A DNA stretch of 64,000 nucleotides from Limiplasma sp036645955 (GTDB lineage: Bacteria > Bacillota > Clostridia > Christensenellales > Aristaeellaceae), in assembly GCA_036645955.1 (NCBI GenBank), contig JAVXND010000005.1, positions 20,861-84,860 of the forward strand. Direction: 5' to 3'. A model generated the notes under the pieces. It saw nothing but the letters and a program-made list of their open reading frames with translations. It was not told the DNA's origin and made no database searches. The first letter of the stretch is position 1, and the number at the start of each line of letters is the position of its first letter. A program made the position numbers and the translations under genes. Below, piece after piece: positions 39,573-48,023 of the stretch.

Positions 39573-42500
39573 TCAAAAAAACAGTGAGCGAATATCCTCT
39601 TCGGTCAAGCTGCTTAGCTCCGTCTCCCCCGCCATTACCACGCGGTCAAAAATGGCACGCTTGCGGCGGCTGAGATCCGTTACTTTTTCCTCAATGGTAC
39701 CCTGTGCAATCAGCTTGTATACGTCCACATCCTTGGTTTGGCCAATGCGATGTGCACGGTCTGTCGCTTGATCCTCCGTAGCAGGGTTCCACCATGGATC
39801 ATAGTGAATGACCAAATCTGCGCCTGTCAGGTTCAGCCCCGTTCCCCCCGCCTTGAGCGAGATTAAGAACACCTTGCCCTCGCCGCCGTTGAAGCGGTCA
39901 CAAAGCTCCTGGCGCAGTTCAGGCTTGGTTTCACCATCCAGATAGAGGGTTGAAACCCCTTCGCGTGATAGGCGTTTGCGAATCATCTGCAGCATGCCCA
40001 CAAACTGCGAGAAGATGAGCATGCGCCTTTTTGCCATCACTGCTGTGTGTACTGTTTGAACCAACAGCTCCAGCTTGCCGCTGGTGCCTTCATAATCTGG
40101 CAAGAACAGCTTGGGGTGACAGCATACCTGCCGAAGCTTCAGCAATATGCTCAAAACCTGCATGCGCGCACGCGGCAAGGAGCCATCGGCAAGCGCTTGT
40201 CCCACATGCTGGCGAAGCGTTTGAAGCAAGCCATTGTACACCTGTTCCTGCTCGGGTGTCATGGCCGCGTATAAATTTTGCTCCCGTTTCTTTGGCAAAT
40301 CGCTTAAAACCTCGCTCTTTAAGCGGCGCATTAAGAAGGGTCGGATGCGCTCACGCAGCTCCTCCGCATGCTCGCCGCCGCCGTAGCGCCGTAAAAATGC
40401 CGCCTGTGAGCCTAAATAGCCCGGCAATGCATAGTCAAAAATGCTCCACAATTCACCTGTATGGTTTTCCATCGGGGTACCTGTGAGCGCAATGCGCACC
40501 TGTGCATTGAGTTCCTTTGCCGCAGTAGCGCCTTGGCTTTGCGCGTTTTTAACGGATTGCGCCTCATCCAGCACCGCAAAGCGCAGCTGAATGTCCTTGA
40601 GCAATTCAATGTCGCGGCGCAGCAACGGGTAGCTTGTAAGCACCACATCCACATCGTCGCATTTTTTAATTTCGGCAATTGCGTGGCGGCGTTCCTCACG
40701 CGGCCCCATAATCACCCGCACAATCAGTGTGTCATCAAAGCGTTTGAGCTCTGCCAGCCAATGGTAGGTAAGCGAAGTGGGGGTAACGATGATGCTCTTT
40801 TGCACACCGTCCTTGCGCTTGGCGGCCGATAGTGCCGCAATGATTTGAACCGTTTTGCCAAGCCCCATTTCATCGGCCAAAATGCCGCCCATGTGCGCTT
40901 CATACAGTGATAAAATCCAGCCGCACCCACGCTTTTGGTAGGAAGCCAGCTTTTTTTGCAAACGCTGCGGCACATATTTTTCCTCAATGCCTTCGCTTTG
41001 AGACAATGCGCCTATGGCTTGCTCCACCTCATGATCCGCCTCTGTATTTGCACCCGCCATGCGCAGCATGCTTACCATATATGCCGCACGGTAAGAGCCA
41101 AAGCTCAATTCACGGGCGTTTTCATCCGCCTTGGGGTCGTCCATGGAAGCGGCATCCAGCAATTCCTGCATCACGGGCGCAAGGGCGCTCAAATCGCGCA
41201 CATCCAAAAACTCGCCTGTTTTTAACCGCACGTATTGCTGTCTTTGCGACACCGCTTGCAAAATGGGCAATAGCTCGCCTACTTGTTCATTGTCCTCAAG
41301 CAGTGAAAACACAAGCCGCCCGCCGCGCATATGAAACGAGGCTTTGGCCGCCAAGCGGCGCGGCTTTACTTTTTCAAAGGCTGTGGAGGCATACACCTCC
41401 GCTAGCTTCGCAAGCTCCGCAACCCCTTGTGTGCAAAATGTCAAAATTTCCTTGGAGCGGCGCAGTATAATACGTCCGCCGCGCACCACAAAGCCCGCAT
41501 CGGAGAAGAAATCCAGCAGTTCGCCTTCCGCGCGCCCATCACGTAACAGCATGCGCCCATCCTGAAGCGTTGGCGCCAGCGGAGAGGTTTCCTCTGCCCC
41601 ATCTGCTCCCGTGCTCGCCGTAAAGGGGTGTAGCACCGTATCCTGATAGTGAAATTCCACACGGGCAACCACATTGCTCTCATCCAAATCCAAATACACG
41701 GCAGGGCGAAAGGGCGCGGTAATCAACCTTGCGCTTAGCTCAGGCGAAGGCGCAACCATGCCCACCGTAGAAAGCGCGGGCAACAGCGTTGCCAACGTTT
41801 CCTCCGCCTCCTGTACAGGGTAGCAGAAGCTGCCGCCCTCCTGTATCAGCAGCTTGCATACACGCGCTTGTGCGCCATGCAGGTGCGTCACACGCCCCTG
41901 TGCAAGCACGTAACGCGCATCAGGGGTCATTAGGCGTAGTTTTTCCGTGCCCTCTGCACTCACGCATAGCTCCGTGGGTGTCATGGACACAGAAAAGCAA
42001 AGCGGCAATTCCACTGTGCGAATGCCGTTCTGCGGCTGTTTAAGCTCGTCGTAAAGCAACACAAAGGGTTGGGTTTCAAAGTGGCGCATCACCGCATACA
42101 TAAAAGCGCCTGTTAAAATCACAAAACGGCCGTCGTATGCGGGGCCTAAGCGCTTCTCCTCCGCTTCCTCGGCAGGGTCCTGCGCTGTACGCTCCTCCCA
42201 AGCGGTTAAGCTATCCGCTTTGAGGGGAATGTGGTTCATGAGCAGGGTAAGCAAGCGCTCATCCTGCTTTGAAAAGCGCATGAGGGATGGGCGATAGGTA
42301 AATTTATCTGATAAACAAAGCGGTGCCCCCAGGGATACGCAGGTAAGCAGCTCCGCGATGCTCTTTACCGCATACAGCCGCTCCTGCCCTGCGGATAGCC
42401 CCAAGCCCACACGGCCATCCTCATAGAGCCGAATGGAGGCGTTCAAGCGAACGCTTTCACCGCCAGGCATTGCGCGGCTTAATGCGTTTAGCATCTTTTC

Positions 42501-42782
42501 GCCAAGCTTCAACTCGTTTTCCGCACGAAAACGCCGCAGCTGACCATCGTTATTTGCCATGAGCTGTGCGGCTACAATATGTTCACATCTCTGCCCAAGC
42601 ACATTGCATGTGCAGGTTGCGCTCCCGTTGGTGCGCAGGCAAACCACCTGCGGCGGAACCGTTCCCACTGCATAGCATAGCGCATCTTCTCTTTTGCATG
42701 AAAAGGACACACTGCCACGCCGAAACAGCTTTTCCCCCAATTGGTAGCCTTCGTTATCGGTTTGTACGGTTTCCAATAGCAT
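39573..42782 (-). CDS. SNF2-family helicase with SWIM zinc finger
   Basis: This 1069-residue protein is a Swi2/Snf2-type DNA-dependent ATPase (HepA/RapA-like group in bacteria). A SWIM zinc finger lies at about 57-68 (CTCNVLGQRCEH). A long middle region follows with no clear assignment. The ATPase core starts near 635: GGILADEMGLGKT, then VLDEAQSVKN, LTGTPMEN, SLKAGGTGLNLTGAD and the final DRAHRIGQ. SWIM-SNF2 proteins probably remodel DNA-protein or polymerase complexes; the exact role is unknown. It converges with thiN with a 13-bp gap. Confidence 0.93.
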   Translation of the reverse strand: MLLETVQTDNEGYQLGEKLFRRGSVSFSCKREDALCYAVGTVPPQVVCLRTNGSATCTCNVLGQRCEHIVAAQLMANNDGQLRRFRAENELKLGEKMLNALSRAMPGGESVRLNASIRLYEDGRVGLGLSAGQERLYAVKSIAELLTCVSLGAPLCLSDKFTYRPSLMRFSKQDERLLTLLMNHIPLKADSLTAWEERTAQDPAEEAEEKRLGPAYDGRFVILTGAFMYAVMRHFETQPFVLLYDELKQPQNGIRTVELPLCFSVSMTPTELCVSAEGTEKLRLMTPDARYVLAQGRVTHLHGAQARVCKLLIQEGGSFCYPVQEAEETLATLLPALSTVGMVAPSPELSARLITAPFRPAVYLDLDESNVVARVEFHYQDTVLHPFTASTGADGAEETSPLAPTLQDGRMLLRDGRAEGELLDFFSDAGFVVRGGRIILRRSKEILTFCTQGVAELAKLAEVYASTAFEKVKPRRLAAKASFHMRGGRLVFSLLEDNEQVGELLPILQAVSQRQQYVRLKTGEFLDVRDLSALAPVMQELLDAASMDDPKADENARELSFGSYRAAYMVSMLRMAGANTEADHEVEQAIGALSQSEGIEEKYVPQRLQKKLASYQKRGCGWILSLYEAHMGGILADEMGLGKTVQIIAALSAAKRKDGVQKSIIVTPTSLTYHWLAELKRFDDTLIVRVIMGPREERRHAIAEIKKCDDVDVVLTSYPLLRRDIELLKDIQLRFAVLDEAQSVKNAQSQGATAAKELNAQVRIALTGTPMENHTGELWSIFDYALPGYLGSQAAFLRRYGGGEHAEELRERIRPFLMRRLKSEVLSDLPKKREQNLYAAMTPEQEQVYNGLLQTLRQHVGQALADGSLPRARMQVLSILLKLRQVCCHPKLFLPDYEGTSGKLELLVQTVHTAVMAKRRMLIFSQFVGMLQMIRKRLSREGVSTLYLDGETKPELRQELCDRFNGGEGKVFLISLKAGGTGLNLTGADLVIHYDPWWNPATEDQATDRAHRIGQTKDVDVYKLIAQGTIEEKVTDLSRRKRAIFDRVVMAGETELSSLTEEDIRSLFF

Positions 42783-42897
42783 CTTCCGCCCCTTTCCTGC
42801 ATTTCCACAGTCTTAATAGATTCTGTATCCAACACCCTTTTCCCTGCATGGAAACAGCTCCATGCCTTAAAAAGTACGAATAATTTCGAATTTCACG

Positions 42898-42925
42898 CTT
42901 ATACTAGGAATGAAACGCAAGTCAA
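42898..42925 (-). promoter_or_regulatory. Promoter of the SNF2 helicase gene
   Basis: TTGACT (42920-42925) and TATAAG (42898-42903) with 16-bp spacing lie on the minus strand about 115 nt before the ATG. A small hairpin (CATGGA/TCCATG) occurs in the leader. Confidence 0.55.
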
Positions 42926-43100
42926 GCAAACGGCCGAAAAACGCGTGACTGGGGCTTTTGATTGAAAAGCGCCGAACCGTATGCGTGGCGCATGCGGTAT
43001 GTGGATGCAGATCGTGATAGAAGGATTGTGCGTTGCGCGGGTTTTCCCAAAGCAAAGCTGCTGCCGTGAAGCCCAATGTGCTTTCGATGACCTGTGTTTC
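42926..43100. other. Non-coding interval without recognised gene
   Basis: The 375-bp gap between the SNF2 gene and the TetR gene holds the SNF2 promoter, the TetR operon terminator and this stretch. I see two hairpins here (GCTTTT/AAAAGC near 42952-42968, and ACCGTATGCG/CGCATGCGGT near 42975-42998) but no coding frame with a ribosome site and no known RNA family. Confidence 0.4.
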
Positions 43101-43136
43101 AAAAGGGGCTGCCGCACCAAATCAAGTGCAGCAGCC
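43101..43136 (-). terminator. Terminator of the ABC-adaptor-TetR operon
   Basis: In the minus-strand transcript an 11-bp stem (GGCTGCTGCAC at 43136-43126 with 43117-43107) with an 8-nt loop is followed by CC and UUUU (43101-43104). It lies 22 nt after the TetR gene stop. Confidence 0.8.
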
Positions 43137-43157
43137 TCATTTTCATTTGCATTGGCT

Positions 43158-43748
43158 TTATGGGTTTTCCATCATCCGATCACAAGCGCCCTCAACCAGC
43201 ACCCGCAGTGCTTCATCAAATTGCTCGCCCACATCCCCCTTTAACAGGAGCGTCATCAGCAATATCCGAATCACGGTGCAGGCTGTTTCAATGCTCGTAT
43301 TCAGCTTCACATTTGCCTTTATAATGAGCGCCCTGATGTGTTCCTCATCGCTTTTGTAGTGCTGTGCAAGCAGCTCCTCCGGTAAACGTCTTAAAAGAAG
43401 CGGTACCTCTTCGCGAATAAAAGTGATCGCGTCGTTTTTTTCGGCAATAAGGCACACTTCTTTAACCGCTAAGGTTGTGCGCGCCCTGATGGGCAAATCC
43501 ATACGCGTTTCAAGCACCTGCTGCGCACTGCCGTACATTTCATTATGCATGCGCTCCAGCATGGTCAAAAACAAGTGCTCCTTGCTGTCAAAAAAACGAT
43601 AAAAGGCTCCTTTGCTAATGCCTGCCTCCCGCGCCAGCTCGTCCACTGTAATATGCCTCATGCCTACAGAAGCCACGCAACGCGTTGCTGCGTCCTGTAG
43701 GCTGGCGTAAATCTGTTCTTTTTCGCGCGGTGTAAATGCGGTTGCCAT
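43158..43748 (-). CDS. TetR-family transcriptional regulator
   Basis: This 196-residue repressor has a TetR helix-turn-helix (about 10-60, ITVDELAREAGISKGAFYRFFDSKEHLF, quoted in part) and a helical ligand domain. It is the last gene of the ABC operon beginning at 47897, so it probably regulates its own operon. The inverted repeat at 47960-47972 is a candidate operator. Confidence 0.9.
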   Translation of the reverse strand: MATAFTPREKEQIYASLQDAATRCVASVGMRHITVDELAREAGISKGAFYRFFDSKEHLFLTMLERMHNEMYGSAQQVLETRMDLPIRARTTLAVKEVCLIAEKNDAITFIREEVPLLLRRLPEELLAQHYKSDEEHIRALIIKANVKLNTSIETACTVIRILLMTLLLKGDVGEQFDEALRVLVEGACDRMMENP

Positions 43749-43759
43749 ACCCTACCTAC

Positions 43760-44875
43760 CTATTGCACATTTTTTACGGGAAGCCAGATCGTTACATTCA
43801 TGCCTGGCAACACTTCCATTCCCGTTGTAAAAACAAGGTCTACATTATAATAGGCCGCATTTTGCTTTTGTACACCCATGCGTGAAATACTGCTGACCGT
43901 GCCTTGAATCCGCTGATCTCCATAACGGTCAAACGCCATGCTCAGGCTATCTCCCACGTGAACGCGGTCCAGATCAACCTCGTCCACCTCCGCAACCACC
44001 TTCAGCGTGCTTAAACCATGCACCTTCGCCAGCACTTGCCCTTTGTAGACCTGCTGCCCAGAGGTTACCAGAGGCGCTTCCAAGGTGCCGTCCTGCGGGG
44101 AGGCCAGCTTAGCGTTTAGCGCCACAGGATCCGCATCGGGCGCAATCAGTTCAAATAACAGCTGACCCTTCTTCACCTTTTGCCCCTGTGTGACCGCAAC
44201 ATTCAGCACGCGGCCGCTGTTCGCGCTGATGTTGACATCCTGCGCACGCACCACTTTGCCTTCTCCAATGCATGATTTGTTGCCCATTTTCTCTTCCCGA
44301 TAAATTTTGACCATACGCTTCAAATCAAATTCGCCCGTGAGCATCTCTACCTTGTACTTAATGCCATCCACTGAAATAACGCGCCCTTGACCCTCGTTGT
44401 CCTTATCGTTGCTTTGTTCAAAGTACACGGTTTCACCCACGTGAATCAGCTTGTTGTCCTCATCGTTATAAGCTTTGGCTGTGCTTGCCTCAATCACCTG
44501 CGCAGGATCCTTCTCGATGGTTGCAATGGTGCCGTATTGCGCCAGCACATCCTCACAAAGGTCGCCGGGCTTGATGAATACCGCCATCAAGGTGCCGTCC
44601 GCAGGGGCGTACACCTTTTGGGTATCCAGCTCCATCAGCACATCTCCCGCTTTGACGCTGTCGCCCTGCTCCAGCGAAAAAGGCAGCAATGTGCCGGAAA
44701 AAGGTGCCACCAGCTCATAAACATTTTCACTTTTTACCACACCGTTGGCCGTTACAGCGGCATCCTGCTGTGCATCCACGAGCGGTGCATCCGTGGGTAC
44801 CGAGGTCTGTGCCAAAACGGCACAGGGCAATAGCAACTGAGTTAAAACCAAGAGTAAACCAAGCAGCTTTTTCAT
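43760..44875 (-). CDS. HlyD/MacA-like adaptor protein with two barrel-sandwich units
   Basis: This 371-residue exported protein begins with a signal peptide (MKKLLGLLLVLTQLLLPCAVLAQ) and is the extracytoplasmic partner of the FtsX-type permease. Unusually it has two lipoyl-like barrel-sandwich units: residues about 45-120 (APFSGTLLPFSLEQGDSVKAG with KVYAPADGTL) and about 200-290 (ANSGRVLNVAVTQGQKVKKG with ASPQDGTLEAPLV). A C-terminal beta domain follows (VLPGMNVTIWLPV). The start at 44875 follows GGAGG by 8 nt. No long coiled-coil hairpin is present, as expected for a single-membrane cell. Confidence 0.83.
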   Translation of the reverse strand: MKKLLGLLLVLTQLLLPCAVLAQTSVPTDAPLVDAQQDAAVTANGVVKSENVYELVAPFSGTLLPFSLEQGDSVKAGDVLMELDTQKVYAPADGTLMAVFIKPGDLCEDVLAQYGTIATIEKDPAQVIEASTAKAYNDEDNKLIHVGETVYFEQSNDKDNEGQGRVISVDGIKYKVEMLTGEFDLKRMVKIYREEKMGNKSCIGEGKVVRAQDVNISANSGRVLNVAVTQGQKVKKGQLLFELIAPDADPVALNAKLASPQDGTLEAPLVTSGQQVYKGQVLAKVHGLSTLKVVAEVDEVDLDRVHVGDSLSMAFDRYGDQRIQGTVSSISRMGVQKQNAAYYNVDLVFTTGMEVLPGMNVTIWLPVKNVQ

Positions 44876-44895
44876 GATGATAGCCTCCAAATTTT

Positions 44896-47202
44896 CTATT
44901 CAACACTCTTTAACGCTTCAACCATGTCAATTCCTTTTACCTTTCGCGTGAGCAAGCGCGTAATGAAGTAGGAAAAGGCAAAGGTAACTACACATGCAAT
45001 CACGTAGGATTGCCAATGTACCGTGGATGCAAAAACCATGGTGTCGTTTTCACAGGAACGCAGTACCATTGCCGTCAGCCATCGCCCTGGTACAATGCCG
45101 AGCAATACCCCCAAGCCTGTAATCAGGTTGTTTTCAGCCACCATCAAATGCCGTATTTCTTTTTGATGATAGCCTAGCACCTTTAAGGTCGCATATTCGC
45201 GGTAGCGCTCCATAAAGTTAAGCACGCCCATGTTGTATAGCACCACAAACGCAAGCCCCAAAGCCGCTACGGACATGAGCGTAAAAACGCCCATCATGCT
45301 ATTTAACAGGGTCAGGGTTTCATCGTATTGGTCCGTTGGGTATTTAAGCGTATCCAGCTCGTCCAAATTGCTCACTTTTTCAAGCCCTGCCGCGGTGGGG
45401 TTTTGAATCAGCAAAGCCGTCGGACTAAATTCACCCTTCTTTAACAGCTCCCATTGACTGCGCCGCATCATGATGCCCTGTCCAACGGTGATATAGGCAA
45501 TCGCTGATACCTGACTGCGAATGGGTTCGTCATCCCCTGCCAGCCACAAATCCACAGTATCTCCCAGCCCAACCTTCAGCACCTGCGCTAGCTTTTGGGT
45601 GATCATCACACCTGTTTGAGGCAGCTCCACAAAGGTTTCATCGGGGCCAAGGTACATGAGGCGCTGATTGTCCTCAAGTATGCTCAGCTGTGTGGTGCGC
45701 TCCACGGTTTTGGAACGTGCGCTTACATTGCGCTCCATAACCCCTTCCACACTCTCCGCTTCAATGCGCTTGCGGTAGCTTTCAATCTCACCCACCGCAC
45801 CTCTAAGGTCCGCACGAACGGAGTAGCGCAGTGTTCCGTTGTAATACTTTCCTACAAAGAAGGCTACGCTGTCCTGCAAACCAAGCGAGGTAATCAGCAG
45901 CATGGTACAGCAAAGCACCCCTGTAAGCGACATGATGGCACGCAGTTTGTTGCGAAACAAATTGCGCATAATCATTTTTCCATTAAAGCTCATGCGTTTC
46001 CAAATGGAGGTACAACGCTCTAAGAGCAGTTTTTTACCTGCCTTAGGCGGTTTTGGGCGCAATAGATCAGCGGGCTGTTCCTTTGCGCTCTTTCGATAGG
46101 TACGCAGGCAAATGCCACAGCTCAGCGCCACACCCAAAGCGCATACAAAGCATTGCTCCCACGAAATGGGCGCTTGCAGGCAGTAGGGAAAGGTGTACTG
46201 TGCCAATTCCAGCTCCCAAAGCACGTAGGGCAGGGTTGCCCGCCCCACAAACATACCAATCAAGGACCCAATCAGCGCGGGATAAAACCCATAGCTCATA
46301 TAGTGCCTTAAAAGCGGGCCGTTGCGAAAGCCCAAAGCCCTGAGCATGCCCATTTGCTGGCGCTGATTTTCCACCATTCTTGTAACGGTGGTGAGCACAA
46401 TCATTGCCGCAACCCCAAAGGCAAGCAATGGAAAAAGATAGCTCAGGTTGCGGAACATATCCACATCCGTTTGCACACGGTAGGTGCTGGATTGCGCCAC
46501 ACGGTCTACCACCAGCGCATCAGGGTAAAAATTGCCGATGGAAGCCCGCACGCTTTTTGCATCCGCGCCATCCTCCAAAGTAATCAGCAAATCATTCAGC
46601 GGCAAAGCGCTCATGCCCTGATGGTTCAGCAGTACATAGCCAAAGTTGAGCGGATCACGTACAAAGCCCTTGGAAAGCGCCGTAAATTCAGCGCTTAAAC
46701 AGGTTCCGCGTATTGTAAAGGTGTAAATATCCTCCCCCAGCTTCAGCGGAAGCTTGTCGCCGGGTTTCAGATTGTTTTCTTTGGCAAACATTTCGTCCAG
46801 TACACAGCCGCGCAAATCGCTTTGTGCAAGCCCTTCTCCTGAACGTATCAGCGGTGTATTGATGCGCATGCCGTCATCGTAGGCTTCTACCAATAGGCTT
46901 GGCTCATGCGGCAAATCCACCTTTAGCTCCGCTGTTGCACGCGCCTGAACATCCTTTACGCCATTCATTTCCCGCACGCGGCTAAGCGCTGTATGGTCTG
47001 CCGCTTGCATGGACACCCAAAAATCCGCCGTGACCTGGTTTTCAAAAAAAGTGCTTGAGGATAAATCCACCATTCGCCATGCGGCATCCAGCCCGCTAAA
47101 AATGCAGGTTCCCAATGCGCAAAGCAGTATCATCGCCAGTAGCTGCATACGGTTTTGCCACATGTCCCGCATCAGCTTGCGGTGCAATGTGTTTTTTACC
47201 AT
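44896..47202 (-). CDS. FtsX-like ABC permease (MacB type, two FtsX domains)
   Basis: This 768-residue membrane protein has an N-terminal helix, a large extracytoplasmic domain (about 45-250), three helices near 265-390, a second extracytoplasmic domain (about 440-610) and three C-terminal helices. It ends LLTRKVKGIDMVEALKSVE. This is the eight-helix duplicated FtsX layout of Gram-positive exporters of peptides or antibiotics. It overlaps the ATPase gene by 7 nt. The substrate is unknown. Confidence 0.9.
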   Translation of the reverse strand: MVKNTLHRKLMRDMWQNRMQLLAMILLCALGTCIFSGLDAAWRMVDLSSSTFFENQVTADFWVSMQAADHTALSRVREMNGVKDVQARATAELKVDLPHEPSLLVEAYDDGMRINTPLIRSGEGLAQSDLRGCVLDEMFAKENNLKPGDKLPLKLGEDIYTFTIRGTCLSAEFTALSKGFVRDPLNFGYVLLNHQGMSALPLNDLLITLEDGADAKSVRASIGNFYPDALVVDRVAQSSTYRVQTDVDMFRNLSYLFPLLAFGVAAMIVLTTVTRMVENQRQQMGMLRALGFRNGPLLRHYMSYGFYPALIGSLIGMFVGRATLPYVLWELELAQYTFPYCLQAPISWEQCFVCALGVALSCGICLRTYRKSAKEQPADLLRPKPPKAGKKLLLERCTSIWKRMSFNGKMIMRNLFRNKLRAIMSLTGVLCCTMLLITSLGLQDSVAFFVGKYYNGTLRYSVRADLRGAVGEIESYRKRIEAESVEGVMERNVSARSKTVERTTQLSILEDNQRLMYLGPDETFVELPQTGVMITQKLAQVLKVGLGDTVDLWLAGDDEPIRSQVSAIAYITVGQGIMMRRSQWELLKKGEFSPTALLIQNPTAAGLEKVSNLDELDTLKYPTDQYDETLTLLNSMMGVFTLMSVAALGLAFVVLYNMGVLNFMERYREYATLKVLGYHQKEIRHLMVAENNLITGLGVLLGIVPGRWLTAMVLRSCENDTMVFASTVHWQSYVIACVVTFAFSYFITRLLTRKVKGIDMVEALKSVE

Positions 47203-47897
47203 GCGATCTCCTCCACAGAGGCAGGATGCTCGTTCATGATCACGCTTTCAATCGCGCCGCTGCGCACGTGTACCACGCGCTCTGCCAGCGGCGAAATCGC
47301 CGCGTTGTGAGTGATAATGGCAACAGTGGTTCGGTAGCGCTCGCACACATCCTTGAGCAGTGCCAGCACCTGCAAGCCCGTTTTGCTGTCTAGCGCACCA
47401 GTGGGTTCGTCGCATAACAGCAGGGCCGGATTTTTACACAGCGCCCGCGCAATGGATACGCGTTGCTGTTCACCGCCTGAAAGCTGTGCGGGAAAGTTGT
47501 TCATCCGATCCCCAAGCCCAACCCCGCGCAATACCTCCGCCGGATCCAGCGCATTTTTGCAAACCTGCCGCGCCAATTCCACATTTTCAAGCGCCGTTAA
47601 GCTGGGCATTAAGTTGTAAAACTGAAAAACAAAGCCTACGTCCAGCCTTCTGTATTCCGTAAGCTCACGCCCCGAAAGGCTTGTAATGGCTCGTTCCCCT
47701 ACGGTTATTTGGCCTGAGGATGCCTTGTCCATGCCGCCTAGCAGGTTTAAAATGGTGGTTTTACCAGCGCCGCTAGGACCTAGCACTGCGCAAAATTCAC
47801 CCTTTTCTATTTCAAAGCTCACATTTTCAACGGCATGCACACATTCCCCGCCCATGTGGTATTCCTTACAGACGTCTTTAAAAGTGATATAGCTCAT
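47196..47897 (-). CDS. ABC transporter ATPase, LolD/MacB type
   Basis: This 233-residue ATPase has Walker A GPSGAGKTT, signature LSGGEQQRVSIARAL and Walker B LLLCDEPTGALD, the last being typical of the MacB/LolD branch. The start at 47897 gives the family N terminus (MSYITFKDVCKEYHMG) and has AAAGGAAC upstream. It drives the FtsX-type permease encoded downstream. Confidence 0.93.
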   Translation of the reverse strand: MSYITFKDVCKEYHMGGECVHAVENVSFEIEKGEFCAVLGPSGAGKTTILNLLGGMDKASSGQITVGERAITSLSGRELTEYRRLDVGFVFQFYNLMPSLTALENVELARQVCKNALDPAEVLRGVGLGDRMNNFPAQLSGGEQQRVSIARALCKNPALLLCDEPTGALDSKTGLQVLALLKDVCERYRTTVAIITHNAAISPLAERVVHVRSGAIESVIMNEHPASVEEIAW

Positions 47898-47959
47898 TGC
47901 TGTTCCTTTCCGACCAACCCAACAAAATGTGCTCGCACATTCGTATTTAGGTTCAATAA

Positions 47960-47972
47960 AACCATATTGGTT
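47960..47972. promoter_or_regulatory. Candidate TetR operator
   Basis: AACCA and TGGTT arms around TAT form a perfect 13-bp inverted repeat just downstream of the operon promoter and before the ATPase start. Position and symmetry fit an operator for the TetR protein encoded in the same operon. Confidence 0.5.
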
Positions 47973-47983
47973 AACACAGTCAT

Positions 47984-48012
47984 AGCGTAGCACCATCAAC
48001 AGGGTTTGTCAA
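47984..48012 (-). promoter_or_regulatory. Promoter of the MacB-like ABC operon
   Basis: TTGACA (48007-48012) and TACGCT (47984-47989) with 17-bp spacing lie on the minus strand. It begins 12 bp after the stop of the Ig-like protein gene, with no terminator between, so upstream transcripts may read through. Confidence 0.65.
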
Positions 48013-48023
48013 GAATATCAGCC

